Shown here: positions 1 through 7,971 of the stretch, piece by piece
How positions within the stretch are numbered: position 1 is the stretch's first letter
Layout of the letters: each line of letters starts with the position of its first letter
Source: Leptolyngbyaceae cyanobacterium HOT.MB2.61
Lineage (GTDB): Bacteria > Cyanobacteriota > Cyanobacteriia > Leptolyngbyales > Leptolyngbyaceae
Assembly (NCBI GenBank): GCA_023511615.1
Contig: JAIMBL010000001.1
Span: forward strand, 1 to 64,000
Length of the DNA: 64,000 nucleotides
Direction: 5' to 3'
Translations under genes and position numbers: made by a program
The notes under the pieces: generated by a model
What the model saw: only the letters and a program-made list of their open reading frames with translations
Told to the model about the DNA's origin: nothing
The model's database searches: none

Positions 1-105
1 AATTAAATTAAAGATGGTTTTGGGGGTGGAGGGGGGTGAAACCCCCTGCCTGGGGGCAACGCCCCCACTCCCCTTGCTTCCAATTAATGATGTCTACCTA
101 CTTAG
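1..105 (+). repeat. GC-rich palindromic repeat, copy 1 of an inverted pair
   Basis: A non-coding stretch built of nested palindromes (GGGGTGAAACCCC-like and GGGGGCAACGCCCCC hairpins). Almost the same sequence occurs in the opposite orientation at 13476-13580, up to the shared end CTACCTACTTAG. It is cut by the window start, so its left end is not certain. Confidence 0.85.
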
Positions 106-550
106 CAGGTACCAGGTGTCAGGTGTTAGGAAAGAGCGATTCATCCTCCACCACTAAGAATAGACATGGCTGGTCTATACCGGGGTTTTAGGGTTGGAAC
201 GTGTGGGATAATGGGGCGACTGAAGCCCTCGGAGTTATCGCTTTAACCCATTCGTGCCGATGCCCTGATCCTGTTGCAATCTGAGCAGGTGGTATTGCAC
301 TGTGGGTGTCAAACCGACCCTGACCCAGCAATGCCCTTTCAGATGGCTGGACAAGAAATATCCAGTTAGCTTGGTTGGTTGAATGAAAGCTTGAGTTCGA
401 TTTGGCAGTTCCATAGGCAGTGGGCAGTGAGCCGTGGGCAGTGGAGAATTTACCGCCTACTGCCTGCTCGGTACTTGTAATCCCAATCCGTGGATCAAGA
501 TGCCGAGAATTTTATTGAGGTTAGGCGGAATGTAGTAGTCGGTCAGGTCA
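106..550. other. Gene-free stretch
   Basis: I see no credible gene, RNA or promoter. Low-complexity words such as CAGTGGGCAGTGAGCCGTGGGCAGTGG near 418-443 are typical of cyanobacterial intergenic DNA. Confidence 0.5.
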
Positions 551-644
551 TAGGACGGGGCGCAGGGGTGGAACCCCTGGCTGGGGGCTGCGTCCCCACA
601 CCCCTCCTTAAACCCAGTGTCCTAAGCAACCTGGCGACAGCTAT
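551..644 (+). repeat. GC-rich palindromic repeat, family A
   Basis: Begins TAGGACGGGGCGCAGGGG, contains nested hairpins around AACCCCTGGCTGGGGGC, and ends with GTCCTAAG...GACAGCTAT. The outer words TAGGAC and GTCCTA are inverted repeats of each other. Related copies lie at 57461-57553 and 62415-62520, and an internally deleted one at 22148-22188. A 62-codon reading frame across it is a by-product of the repeat. Confidence 0.8.
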
Positions 645-697
645 AAACAGTACAGAAACAGCCACCTCAAGACAATGAAGATACATGCGATTGGACT

Positions 698-1426
698 TCA
701 GGCTCGCGACCAGCATGGAAACCGCCCGGGGGCAGTCGACGACATGGCCGCAATAATGGCATTGCTGTTGAACCCAGGTAACTCTTGAAGACGAGCCAGG
801 AGTGCGTCCGAGTTGTGCGCCGACTGCGGAATGATGAGCGGTGGTTCGGCTCCGAACAGCACCCAGAACACGTCCTCACCGAATGGACCGGCATCGGTGG
901 TGACAATCTCGACCGCCCGTAGGTCAGACCAGGCCAGACAACGACTGCCACCATTAGGCAGGATGTAGGAGAGGGTCAGTTCATCCAAAGCAACCTCACC
1001 CACCAAGTCAACCCTCTGTGGCCAGACGGCTCCGACAGCATCCCGACGCTGAGAAGTCTCGGCTGCCCTGTCGGGTTTGGCCCGATGAGCGGCCAAATCC
1101 ACGAAGAGCGGGCCACATCCTTTTTGGCCGGACGTCTGGAAGTAGCTTCCGCCGTAGAAGTACCAGGGTAACCCTGCCAGCACCGCCGGGACCTGATCGG
1201 GTGTCAGCCCCAATAACATTTCCGGGGACATCAGTCCCCGATACCATCGCCCAGAAGATGGCATTCCCTCGTACTCGACAAAGTACCGCAGCCATTGAGC
1301 GCCGCATCGCTTGCAGGTCTCGACTGTTACATTGCCGAACCGTCCGTTTGTCGCGTCTATACCGAGCGACTCAATGTCATAATCACGAAAGTCGAACGGC
1401 GGGGTCATGCATCGACACTCAGTCAT
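698..1426 (-). CDS. Conserved-looking hypothetical protein with CxC/CxxC cysteines
   Basis: A 242-residue protein of unknown function. The chosen ATG follows GGGAGG with about 5 bases of spacing; a start nine codons upstream has no such site. The N-terminus carries a CRC pair and a CKRC pair (about residues 4-6 and 38-41 from this start), which could bind zinc. The middle holds a Trp/Tyr/Gly-rich patch (PWYFYGGSYF). The C-terminal 90 residues (DLRAVEIVTTD, FWVLFG, IPQSAHNSDALLARLQELPGF) look like a compact alpha/beta or PH-like fold, judged only by pattern. The gene stands alone between repeats, has no HIP1 octamer and is GC-richer than its surroundings, which suggests but does not prove transfer. 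Confidence 0.7.
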   Translation of the reverse strand: MTECRCMTPPFDFRDYDIESLGIDATNGRFGNVTVETCKRCGAQWLRYFVEYEGMPSSGRWYRGLMSPEMLLGLTPDQVPAVLAGLPWYFYGGSYFQTSGQKGCGPLFVDLAAHRAKPDRAAETSQRRDAVGAVWPQRVDLVGEVALDELTLSYILPNGGSRCLAWSDLRAVEIVTTDAGPFGEDVFWVLFGAEPPLIIPQSAHNSDALLARLQELPGFNSNAIIAAMSSTAPGRFPCWSRA

Positions 1427-1599
1427 AGTACCTCCCACAAAAACAGCAATCACACTGGTTCAGCTTGACGTCAACCAAGTGGCGGTCGGGCTGTTGACCA
1501 CCTGTCGAGCGGCCTTACCGGTCAAGATTTAAGGACTGCGTGGCAACGCCACCTATGTGAGGGTGGCAAACGCGTTGACTCGATAGAAATCTCTGTCAT

Positions 1600-2080
1600 T
1601 AGCGCAAGGTTTACGCTCAATTTTTTTGTGTGTTCCGCCTACCAACCACATGCTAGTCTTCCTCTAACAAATAGGTATAAGCCCCCACCCATTGGTGTAA
1701 AAGGTTTGAACACCAAATGCTCCGGCAATGCCTTTAACTCGACTAATGCCTAATCCTCATGGTCTTTCAGCACATACGCTGATACCTGTCCGGTTTGATG
1801 GTCAATGGCATACCAGAGCCAGCGCTTCTGTTTTTTGCACCAGACAAAACTTCACATCTCGTTTGACTCAGCCTCCTTGATGTGTTTAGAAACGGTCACA
1901 GTCGTAGGCTTGAGTTGTTCGAGTAACGGTCGGTTCGCATGGTCAAGATGACGATCCTTTTGTTTAATTCTTCAATGACTGTGGTTGGGCTAATCCCCAG
2001 TACTAGCGCAGTATAGCGAATACCACTACCATTGAGTGCCATTTCACAAATTTGTTGGTTCGCCGCTGTTGAGTAGCCTC
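1600..2080 (-). pseudogene. IS1-family transposase remnant
   Basis: Read on the minus strand, 2075-1960 gives an InsA-like helix-turn-helix (CEMALNGSGIRYTALVLGIS, then PTTVIEEL). After a stop and frame change comes an InsB-like catalytic core piece (KKQKRWLWYAIDHQTGQVSAY). After another frame change comes NTQK-IERK, matching the DDE-domain glutamate region of IS1 transposases. The two halves are separated by stops and at least three frameshifts. The InsA zinc-finger start and the InsB tail are missing, and no terminal inverted repeats were found. It is a dead, truncated IS1-type element beside a tRNA gene. The family assignment is from motif recognition. Confidence 0.75.
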
Positions 2081-2112
2081 AGTAAAAATACTCTAAAACG
2101 AAGCTATGACGA

Positions 2113-2186
<74 letters not shown>

Positions 2187-2552
2187 AGTAGAGACAACAT
2201 ATGAGCATAACACAAGTTTGCCAATGGTTGAAAGACAACATTCAAAGATTCACAGACATTGACCTTCTGCCAACCAGAAAGTGTTCTAGAAACGGGGCTC
2301 TGACTCCTTGAAACCCCTTGATTCCCTCGCCCCCTTCTAAGATTGCCACAAAGAAATTGACAACCCCGCCAATCAGAGACATCACCTCTTGCCAGTCGGT
2401 AAATCCTAAATGGTGATTTATAAGCCTTTAAATTTCTCAACAGTACTGCTGCTTGTTGGTTAAGCTTCGTTGCGAAGCCAGAAGTGTGTCCCACTGCGTG
2501 ATACTTTCAGTTACGTTGATTCAGAATGCAGAGTTAGGAAAGGAGAACACTT
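2187..2552. other. Gene-free stretch
   Basis: No credible gene. A small hairpin GCTTCG-TTG-CGAAGC lies at 2464-2478. A minus-strand frame through here reads into the tRNA and has no family features, so it was not called. Confidence 0.5.
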
Positions 2553-2753
2553 TTGGATACGCGTTCACGGCAAAATTTCAACTCTTCTTACCGCGAAGAT
2601 TTAAGTGAATACGTTGCCCATCTCCAACTTCACATGTCTTTGCAAGCTCGCAATTTGGTTCCTACTCTCACAAAAACCGTTGATAGTCGGGAACAACTCC
2701 TGCATCAAACTCAAGCAACCTTTGAAAAGCTGGTCTCTCGTCAGATCCTTTAA
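2553..2753 (+). CDS. Small protein of 66 residues, unknown function
   Basis: A TTG-initiated gene preceded by AAAGGAG at 2539-2545, about 7 bases before the start. The product is polar and probably all-helical: SSYREDLSEYVAHLQLHM, then LTKTVDSREQLLHQTQATFEKL. No signal peptide, cysteines or membrane segment. It is followed 45 bases later by a hairpin with a T-run, as expected for a monocistronic small gene. I do not recognise a family. The good ribosome site and terminator support it; the short length and non-ATG start count against it. Confidence 0.5.
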   Translation: MDTRSRQNFNSSYREDLSEYVAHLQLHMSLQARNLVPTLTKTVDSREQLLHQTQATFEKLVSRQIL

Positions 2754-2798
2754 GAGACTACTTACTACTCCTCACAACTTATCCACATCAGTATTAGA

Positions 2799-2835
2799 GC
2801 TGGTAGCCAGTAGAGCTGTTGCCAGCTTTTCTTTG
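2799..2835 (+). terminator. Probable Rho-independent terminator
   Basis: GCTGG at 2799-2803 pairs with CCAGC at 2822-2826, with extra pairing possible in the loop (GAGCTGTTGCC). TTTTCTTTG follows directly. It lies downstream of the 66-codon gene. Confidence 0.5.
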
Positions 2836-2858
2836 TCTATTAAACTCTTGACCTGCTC

Positions 2859-2967
2859 CTAGTACTCTGTCAAATTGAATTTGACAGTTAGCGAATACCC
2901 AGGAAGTTGATGGGAGTTAAATTTTGAAGGTCTGCGACCCGTCAAAATTTTCCTGGCGGAACACTAG
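2859..2967 (+). repeat. 109-bp CTAGT-ended hairpin element, copy 1
   Basis: Starts CTAGTACTCTGTC and ends CTGGCGGAACACTAG, giving imperfect inverted ends. The core is a nearly perfect hairpin: AAATTTTGA and GGTC pair with GACCC and TCAAAATTT. A copy of identical length lies at 45927-46035, and a degenerate inverted one at 44429-44525. This copy sits between convergent genes, 20 bases from the stop of the TrpD-like gene, where the hairpin could end transcription from both sides. Confidence 0.85.
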
Positions 2968-2986
2968 GACAACACCGCCCAACTGA

Positions 2987-4045
2987 TCAATGCGTCAACT
3001 GCAATGGCGCGATCGCTCCCTGAACTGCCCTTAGTTTCTGCCTCACCTCTCCGCCAGTGAGCAGACGTCCTGCCTCGGCAATTCCGGCTTCGATGGAGGA
3101 ACAGAGGCCACACCGCCAGAGATAAAACCCACTGCTCCAAAGGGTCGAGTTCATCAATTCAGAAGGTTCTCCTTGCAGAACAGATTGCAGGGCAGCAATA
3201 ACCTGGGAGGGGGAATCAAATGGTACGTTTTTGCCTTCAAAGCCGTAGTCGCGGGGATGGAGGTGTAAGCGCTCAAACTCACAATTTAACCGACCTAACC
3301 CAATAATGGCAGTTCGTTCGCGAGGAAGGTCACAGCTACCTTCCAACCCTTTCACGGTGGTGAAAAGAGGAGTTTTGCGCCTGGCAAAGGCCTCCTGGAA
3401 CATCCCCTCCGTTGGTGGATGGACAAAGCCTGATACAACATGGGCTTCCCCAGCATAGGGACACCACATCAACTCCATTGTGGCGAAGGGAGGACGCTTG
3501 CCAATCTGCTCTCGGTAAGGGACAAGCCCGTGAGCCAGGGGAAAGTGGAGGGGTAAGTAGATAAAACCGATGCCTGTTTGCTCCAGTACCTGCTGTACCT
3601 GTTCCAGGGGCAAGTTTGTCCAGTCCACTCCCAGTCCCCGCCAGAAATTGACCAGGGGTTCACCTTCCTTTGTGGGCATGCGATCGCCCCCATGCAAAAC
3701 AACGGGACAACCAGCCGTTGCCAGGATGAGTGCAATCAGGGGTGTGACAGGAGCAGTGCGCGATCGCCCATCATAGGGAACTCCCAATACCATCACCGGG
3801 TAAGGGGCAGAAATAGGTTGCAGCTTTGGGCCCAGTTCATCATAAGCATCCAGCATGCCCGCCAGTTCTTCACCCGTTGGCCGTCGAATCCGATGGGCGA
3901 TCATAAAGGCCCCAATCTGAGCGGGAGTCGCCTCCTGAAGCAGTATCATCCGGGTCGCGGCAGCGGCCTCCGCGCGGGTTAAGTTTTCATTGGTATGTAT
4001 GCCGCTTCCCACTTTACGGAGCAGTTCTCTGAAGGCATGGCTCAT
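2987..4045 (-). CDS. TrpD-like glycosyl/phosphoribosyltransferase family protein
   Basis: A 352-residue protein with the fold of anthranilate phosphoribosyltransferase. An N-terminal helical bundle (LRKVGSGIHTNENLTRAEA, then ATPAQIGAFMIAHRIRRPTGEEL) is followed by the alpha/beta body. Authentic TrpD has a GTGGD PRPP loop followed by an NxST stretch. Here the aligned region reads LGVPYDGRSRTAPVTPL, then VVLHGGDRMPTKEG. The glycine loop is thus altered while the HG...P(T/S)K..G segment is kept. This suggests a different substrate from anthranilate/PRPP and resembles the TrpD2-like branch. It is transcribed 12 bases after a LysR regulator gene, presumably as one operon. Role and substrate are unknown. 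Confidence 0.8.
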   Translation of the reverse strand: MSHAFRELLRKVGSGIHTNENLTRAEAAAATRMILLQEATPAQIGAFMIAHRIRRPTGEELAGMLDAYDELGPKLQPISAPYPVMVLGVPYDGRSRTAPVTPLIALILATAGCPVVLHGGDRMPTKEGEPLVNFWRGLGVDWTNLPLEQVQQVLEQTGIGFIYLPLHFPLAHGLVPYREQIGKRPPFATMELMWCPYAGEAHVVSGFVHPPTEGMFQEAFARRKTPLFTTVKGLEGSCDLPRERTAIIGLGRLNCEFERLHLHPRDYGFEGKNVPFDSPSQVIAALQSVLQGEPSELMNSTLWSSGFYLWRCGLCSSIEAGIAEAGRLLTGGEVRQKLRAVQGAIAPLQLTH

Positions 4046-4057
4046 AACAGTTATCGG

Positions 4058-5041
4058 CTAAAGTTTGGATTCCCCACGGGTAGTGGACAAAGGCAAACAG
4101 TTCACTTGAAGCGGCAACAATTCAGAAACAAGCTTGTAGAAGTGCTGAATGGGAGGAATCTGGAGGCGATCGCGAGTCGTAACCAGTACAACCTGTCGAG
4201 TTAGAGGTGGGTCAGGCAGAGCATCCGGGTTTCGATGATTGTTGGTTGAAGTGGCGGCGACTGGACGCACCGCCAGAGTGGGGTCGGCATAAGCTTCGAT
4301 GAGAGCCGTTTCGGGCAACAGGGCAATCAGTTCTCCCTGCCGCACCACTCCTCGAAATGCATCCGGGGTATTCAGTTCCAGTGCAGCGCGCAGAGTTGCG
4401 CCCCGCCGTTCAAACTGCTCCTGCACAATCCGCTGCATTCCATACCCGTCCTTAAACACAACCTGGGGGTACTTTGCCAGCTCATCCCAGGGCACCGCTT
4501 CATACTGGGCTAGAGGATGGTTTACCGCTACCAGAACCTTAATCGGCTCATCATACAGCACTTCGACCACCATTTCGGCATTGGTGGTGAGGAAACGATT
4601 ATTCATGACAATTGCCAGGTCAACCAACCCATCTTTCAACACCTTGAGGGCGCGATCGCTGCCCAAAGCTGTAACTCGCAATTGCACATCTGGATAGCTC
4701 TGACAGAAGCGTTGCAAGATAGGCGGCAGGTGGTAGGCACAGAGGGAGTGTATTGCTGCGACACAGAGTTCTGGCTGCTTACCAGCAATCAGATCAGCCA
4801 GATCCTGCACCGCATTTTGCCATTCCTGACAAATCTTCTTAGCACGGGGCAGCAGGCGATCACCAGCCACGGTCAACTTGGCATGGTTAGCCCGATGAAA
4901 TAGCGTGACGCCCAGATCCGTTTCTAAGCCCTGAATCTGACGACTGATGGCAGATTGCGTTACCCCGCACCGCTGAGCCGCTTGTTGAAAACTTCCGGTC
5001 TCTGCTACAGCCAGAAACGCTCGTAACTGTTCTAGGCGCAT
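4058..5041 (-). CDS. LysR-family transcriptional regulator
   Basis: A 327-residue LTTR of normal length. The N-terminal winged helix-turn-helix (MRLEQLRAFLAVAETGSF, QQAAQRCGVTQSAISRQIQG) is followed by a linker helix and a type-2 periplasmic-binding-like effector domain from about residue 90. It lies just upstream of the TrpD-like gene on the same strand with a 12-base gap. It may therefore be co-transcribed with that gene and could control its own operon. The effector is unknown. The sequence is not that of RbcR, and I would not assign it to CmpR or NdhR. The last 25 residues are a divergent tail rich in L and S. Confidence 0.88.
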   Translation of the reverse strand: MRLEQLRAFLAVAETGSFQQAAQRCGVTQSAISRQIQGLETDLGVTLFHRANHAKLTVAGDRLLPRAKKICQEWQNAVQDLADLIAGKQPELCVAAIHSLCAYHLPPILQRFCQSYPDVQLRVTALGSDRALKVLKDGLVDLAIVMNNRFLTTNAEMVVEVLYDEPIKVLVAVNHPLAQYEAVPWDELAKYPQVVFKDGYGMQRIVQEQFERRGATLRAALELNTPDAFRGVVRQGELIALLPETALIEAYADPTLAVRPVAATSTNNHRNPDALPDPPLTRQVVLVTTRDRLQIPPIQHFYKLVSELLPLQVNCLPLSTTRGESKL

Positions 5042-5276
5042 GAAGGCACTGTCTTTCAGGTCACAAAATTCAGCTTGAAGTGACCTTAACGGATCTCTCT
5101 AACCAGTTTGGTAGAGATTGATACAGTAAAGCACAGCGTAACGTGACCTGCCAGTTGGCGGTAACCTAGGTGCCAGGTGATAGAAGGAGTTGTTAGCGAA
5201 AGCAGTGAGGAGTGAGTAAATGTCAGGACAGCGTCTGTGCGCCTTCCCAAATAAATAAAGCCTTGATGGTCAGTTG

Positions 5277-5333
5277 TTGAGCTTGTAATACCACTTTAAA
5301 GGGTTGGGTTGAGCTTGTAATACCACTTTAAAG
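5277..5333 (+). repeat. Direct repeat, 25-bp unit twice
   Basis: The unit TTGAGCTTGTAATACCACTT(TAAAG) occurs at 5277-5301 and again at 5309-5333 without mismatch, separated by 7 bases (32-bp period). Two units only, so not a CRISPR. Confidence 0.9.
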
Positions 5334-5352
5334 AGCAAAGGTGACATATAAG

Positions 5353-5412
5353 GGTGCAGGGGGTTGCGCCCCCACACCCTTTTCATCCGTCGCGAATTCC
5401 GTTCAGATTGGT
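5353..5412 (+). repeat. Dispersed repeat, family C, copy 1
   Basis: A GGGGGTTGCGCCCCC hairpin is followed by CCCTTTTCATCCGTCGCGAA and GTTCAGATTGGTAT. A diverged copy is at 9553-9609. Confidence 0.6.
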
Positions 5413-5504
5413 ATGAGTTGGGTTAAGACTGTGGACTCAACATCCTGGAGAGGTTGAGCTTCTTGCATCAAGCTAGCCTGCGCAGATTGTTGAAACGGGA
5501 AACC

Positions 5505-6341
5505 TTAGCGGAATCGATCTGGATTTAACCGGGGAGTTGGACGGTTAGAAACCCCACGCTGTAAGTAGGCACCTGTTCCTCCATCGGCCCGATCCAGGAA
5601 TGGACGCAGATCGATAGCTTCTGAATAGCTCGAGCGCTGGCTTAATTCTGGCAAGTTGACATTAATCAACCTGCCCAGTTCGTCAACAATGCCACTGCCC
5701 CGATTACCTTCAACAAAGGTATTGACTGCTTGAGTTTGTTGCCCGCTATCGGCAACCGTCAGGTTTTGGAAGACGCGATCGCGGGTTACGATTGGATCCT
5801 GGCCAGGAGGTACGGTCAGCACAATGCGGCAACCGGGAACTTTCTGAGTTGTAACACAGACAATATTGTAGCCATTCTCAATCGCAGTCCGCATTTCCAG
5901 CAAGCCATCGGGTCGGTAAGACTCCAACCTGCGGCTAATTTCCCGACAGCGCAGTTCTGGAGTCCAACCGCCGCCCATTGCCGTTGGATTTGCCCATGGG
6001 TAAGACTGCCCTGGCTGGCTTTCTGGATGGTACATGACAACAAACTGCCCTCCACTCTGCTGGCAGCTAAATCGGGTGCCAGCCAGGCTGGAAGATGACC
6101 CATTGCTGGTTGAATCCGGTCTTTGGGGTTCTGTATCGACAATCACATCATCAGAAGTTGTGTTTGGGTCTTCGGCTGGCCTCTGCTGAGCCGTTTGGGA
6201 CGATTGGGATGTATTTGGAAATAGGGGTGCAGCGATCGCAGTGCCAGTCCCCATCAAGGCAACAGCCCCCAGGGATAATCCAAATCCTTTCAAAGTCAGC
6301 ACCCTACTGAACATCTGTGGTTCAACCCCCCGTGTTAGCAT
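5505..6341 (-). CDS. COP23-domain exported protein
   Basis: About 278 residues. The start at MLTRGV is chosen because AAGGA lies 8 bases upstream; an upstream in-frame Met has no such site. The N-terminus has a hydrophobic signal segment (LKGFGLSLGAVALMGTGTAIA) ending near APLF. A low-complexity S/T/Q/N linker follows. The main domain begins at GTRFSCQQSGGQFVVMYHPE, with a conserved-looking cysteine set (FSCQ, LRCREIS, NIVCVTT, PGCRIV) that could form two disulfides. This is the pattern of the COP23 (circadian oscillating protein) family, found almost only in cyanobacteria and of unknown biochemical role. It is probably periplasmic or lumenal. Confidence 0.85.
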   Translation of the reverse strand: MLTRGVEPQMFSRVLTLKGFGLSLGAVALMGTGTAIAAPLFPNTSQSSQTAQQRPAEDPNTTSDDVIVDTEPQRPDSTSNGSSSSLAGTRFSCQQSGGQFVVMYHPESQPGQSYPWANPTAMGGGWTPELRCREISRRLESYRPDGLLEMRTAIENGYNIVCVTTQKVPGCRIVLTVPPGQDPIVTRDRVFQNLTVADSGQQTQAVNTFVEGNRGSGIVDELGRLINVNLPELSQRSSYSEAIDLRPFLDRADGGTGAYLQRGVSNRPTPRLNPDRFR

Positions 6342-6741
6342 AGTCGAGTTCCTTTGGAATATTGCTGGTGGAAGCAGTTCTAGTAATTGACAGAGTTGAT
6401 GGACTGGGGCCTTGCACATCTGTCATAGCACCATGATTTCTTAGGGGGCATCAGAAAATTCGCAGATAGACCCCAAACAACACTCCTCTGAAGGCTTTAG
6501 ACTGAAAAACTTTGCCCCTGGTTCCCCACTGTTACCTTTCTACAGCTTTATTAACAAAGGGAATGACTTTATTAACGAAGGGAATGATGAGCAGCGCTAG
6601 CGGCCATCGTTAGCCACTCAAGGATCGTTACACATCAAGGATAATTACACAGCCACTACCTTCGCAGGATTCCAGATTACTTCTTGAATCTGTATCGTTA
6701 GATTAAATGAGCTAATTTCACAAAACTTTATTTTGTGCAAT
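6342..6741. other. Upstream region of crtR with repeats
   Basis: No gene. A 21-bp unit (CTTTATTAACAAAGGGAATG, A) is duplicated in tandem at 6546-6566 and 6567-6587 with one mismatch. The stretch 6584-6640 (GATGAGCAGCGCTAGCGGCC, then ATCGTTAGCCACTCAAGGAT) is a degenerate relative of the 81-bp element at 30329-30409. Confidence 0.6.
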
Positions 6742-6759
6742 GGGTAGCGTATACTACCC
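6742..6759 (+). promoter_or_regulatory. Candidate promoter/operator palindrome of crtR
   Basis: A perfect inverted repeat GGGTAG-CGTATA-CTACCC with 6-bp arms. Its centre contains TATACT (6750-6755), a good -10 hexamer. It lies 32 bases before the chosen crtR ATG, so a repressor bound here would block the promoter. No clear -35 was found. Inferred from sequence only. Confidence 0.35.
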
Positions 6760-6791
6760 TGTGGTGATTGCGAAGAGGAGCGAAGCTATAC

Positions 6792-7760
6792 ATGTCGGAG
6801 GCAGTGAAGCCCCTGACGGTACCCAAGGAGTTGTTAGGTCCTCCCGGTGATTTCAACCCAACGCTGCTGATGTTTTTGGCGGCGGTTGTTATGGCGACCG
6901 TTTCAGCCTTTGGTTACTTTTGCTGGCATTGGTATCAGTGGTGTTCTTTCGGCTTAAATCTACTGGCATTGCATCTGGTTGGCACGGTAATCCACGACGC
7001 CTGCCACAATGCTGCCCATCGAAATCGAATTATCAATGCGATTCTCGGACACGGAAGCGCTCAGATGCTCTGCTTTTCGTTTCCTGTGTTCACGCGGGTG
7101 CATATGCAGCATCACGCGAATGTAAATGATCCCGAAAACGATCCCGACCATGTAGTCTCTACGATGGGGCCACTCTGGCTGATTAATGCAAGGTTTTTTT
7201 ATCACGAAATCTATTTTTTTCAGCGGCGATTGTGGCGTAAGTATGAGTTGTTGGAATGGGTGATTGCCCGTTCTTTGCTGGCTACGATTGTTTTTCTGGG
7301 ATATCAGTACGGGTTCATTGGCTACATCTTTAACTTCTGGTTTGTGCCGCTGGCGATTGTCGGTTGGGAGTTAGGATTGTTCTTCGACTATCTCCCTCAT
7401 CGTCCGTTTAAGGAACGCGATCGCTGGAAGAATGCCCGTGTTTATCCCAGCCCCATCCTGAACTTGATGATCATGGGACAGAACTATCATCTAGTTCATC
7501 ACCTCTGGCCCTCAATTCCCTGGTACAACTACGAACGGGCCTACTTTGCTACGAAGCCCTTATTGGATGAGAAGGGTTCCCACCAGTCGCTTGGGTTGCT
7601 GCAAACCGCTAGGGATTTCTTTGGTTTCGTCTACGACATCCTGCTGGGAATCCACTTCCATCCCAAGGACTCCGGTGAAACAGCCAAAATCAACGATCAA
7701 CCACCCTTACCACTCCCATCCGAAGAGAAGATGAGTGATAGGGCAGAGGCCAGTGGATAG
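6792..7760 (+). CDS. crtR: Beta-carotene hydroxylase, CrtR type
   Basis: A 322-residue di-iron membrane hydroxylase of the fatty-acid desaturase superfamily. In cyanobacteria CrtR adds the 3-hydroxyls of zeaxanthin (and nostoxanthin/myxoxanthophyll routes). The histidine boxes are all present: H61...HDACH (68-72) and H76, HMQHH (104-108), and LVHHLW near residue 227. Hydrophobic segments lie at about 25-65, 165-205 and around 95. The ATG at 6792 is preceded by GAGGAG; a TTG 8 codons upstream is the alternative start. Monocistronic, with a palindromic promoter candidate upstream. The C-terminal 30 residues are a low-complexity polar tail. Confidence 0.92.
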   Translation: MSEAVKPLTVPKELLGPPGDFNPTLLMFLAAVVMATVSAFGYFCWHWYQWCSFGLNLLALHLVGTVIHDACHNAAHRNRIINAILGHGSAQMLCFSFPVFTRVHMQHHANVNDPENDPDHVVSTMGPLWLINARFFYHEIYFFQRRLWRKYELLEWVIARSLLATIVFLGYQYGFIGYIFNFWFVPLAIVGWELGLFFDYLPHRPFKERDRWKNARVYPSPILNLMIMGQNYHLVHHLWPSIPWYNYERAYFATKPLLDEKGSHQSLGLLQTARDFFGFVYDILLGIHFHPKDSGETAKINDQPPLPLPSEEKMSDRAEASG

Positions 7761-7790
7761 TTGTTGGTTGTTAGCTCAATCCTATTTCGA

Positions 7791-7828
7791 TTGTGAAAGG
7801 GCTTCCTGTCAGGGAAAGACTTTCACAA
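7791..7828. terminator. Stem-loop between convergent genes
   Basis: TTGTGAAAG (7791-7799) pairs exactly with CTTTCACAA (7820-7828), and the loop can pair further (TTCC with GGAA). There is no T-run on the plus side, so it may be a processing or bidirectional stop signal rather than a classical terminator. Confidence 0.4.
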
Positions 7829-7971
7829 CTCCCATTGTTCACCAACCACTTAAAACAGCTATAGTTGCCATCAAAGCGAGGGGTGAGGAGTGAGGGGAAG
7901 CTCGAAACTCAGAACTCAAAACTCATCCACCTACCCCTTTCCCCTTTTGGCTTCTGGCTTCTTTCTTAAGT

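Larger units (their letters stand above)
5042..5504. other. Intergenic region with tandem and dispersed repeats
   Basis: Holds the LysR gene upstream region, a 25-bp direct repeat (5277-5333) and a GC hairpin repeat (5353-5412). No gene seen. Confidence 0.5.

Noticed and set aside
490..678. 62-codon plus-strand frame
   Set aside because: It consists largely of the family A palindrome and has no ribosome site.
698..1453. Longer start for the 242-residue hypothetical protein
   Set aside because: The Met nine codons downstream has GGGAGG at ideal spacing; the upstream one has none.
4058..5041. Naming the LysR gene as rbcR, cmpR or ndhR
   Set aside because: The N-terminal sequence does not match what I know of those regulators, and its partner gene is TrpD-like, not a carbon gene.
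5277..5333. CRISPR-like direct repeats
   Set aside because: Only two units with a 7-base spacer, no array and no cas genes in the window.
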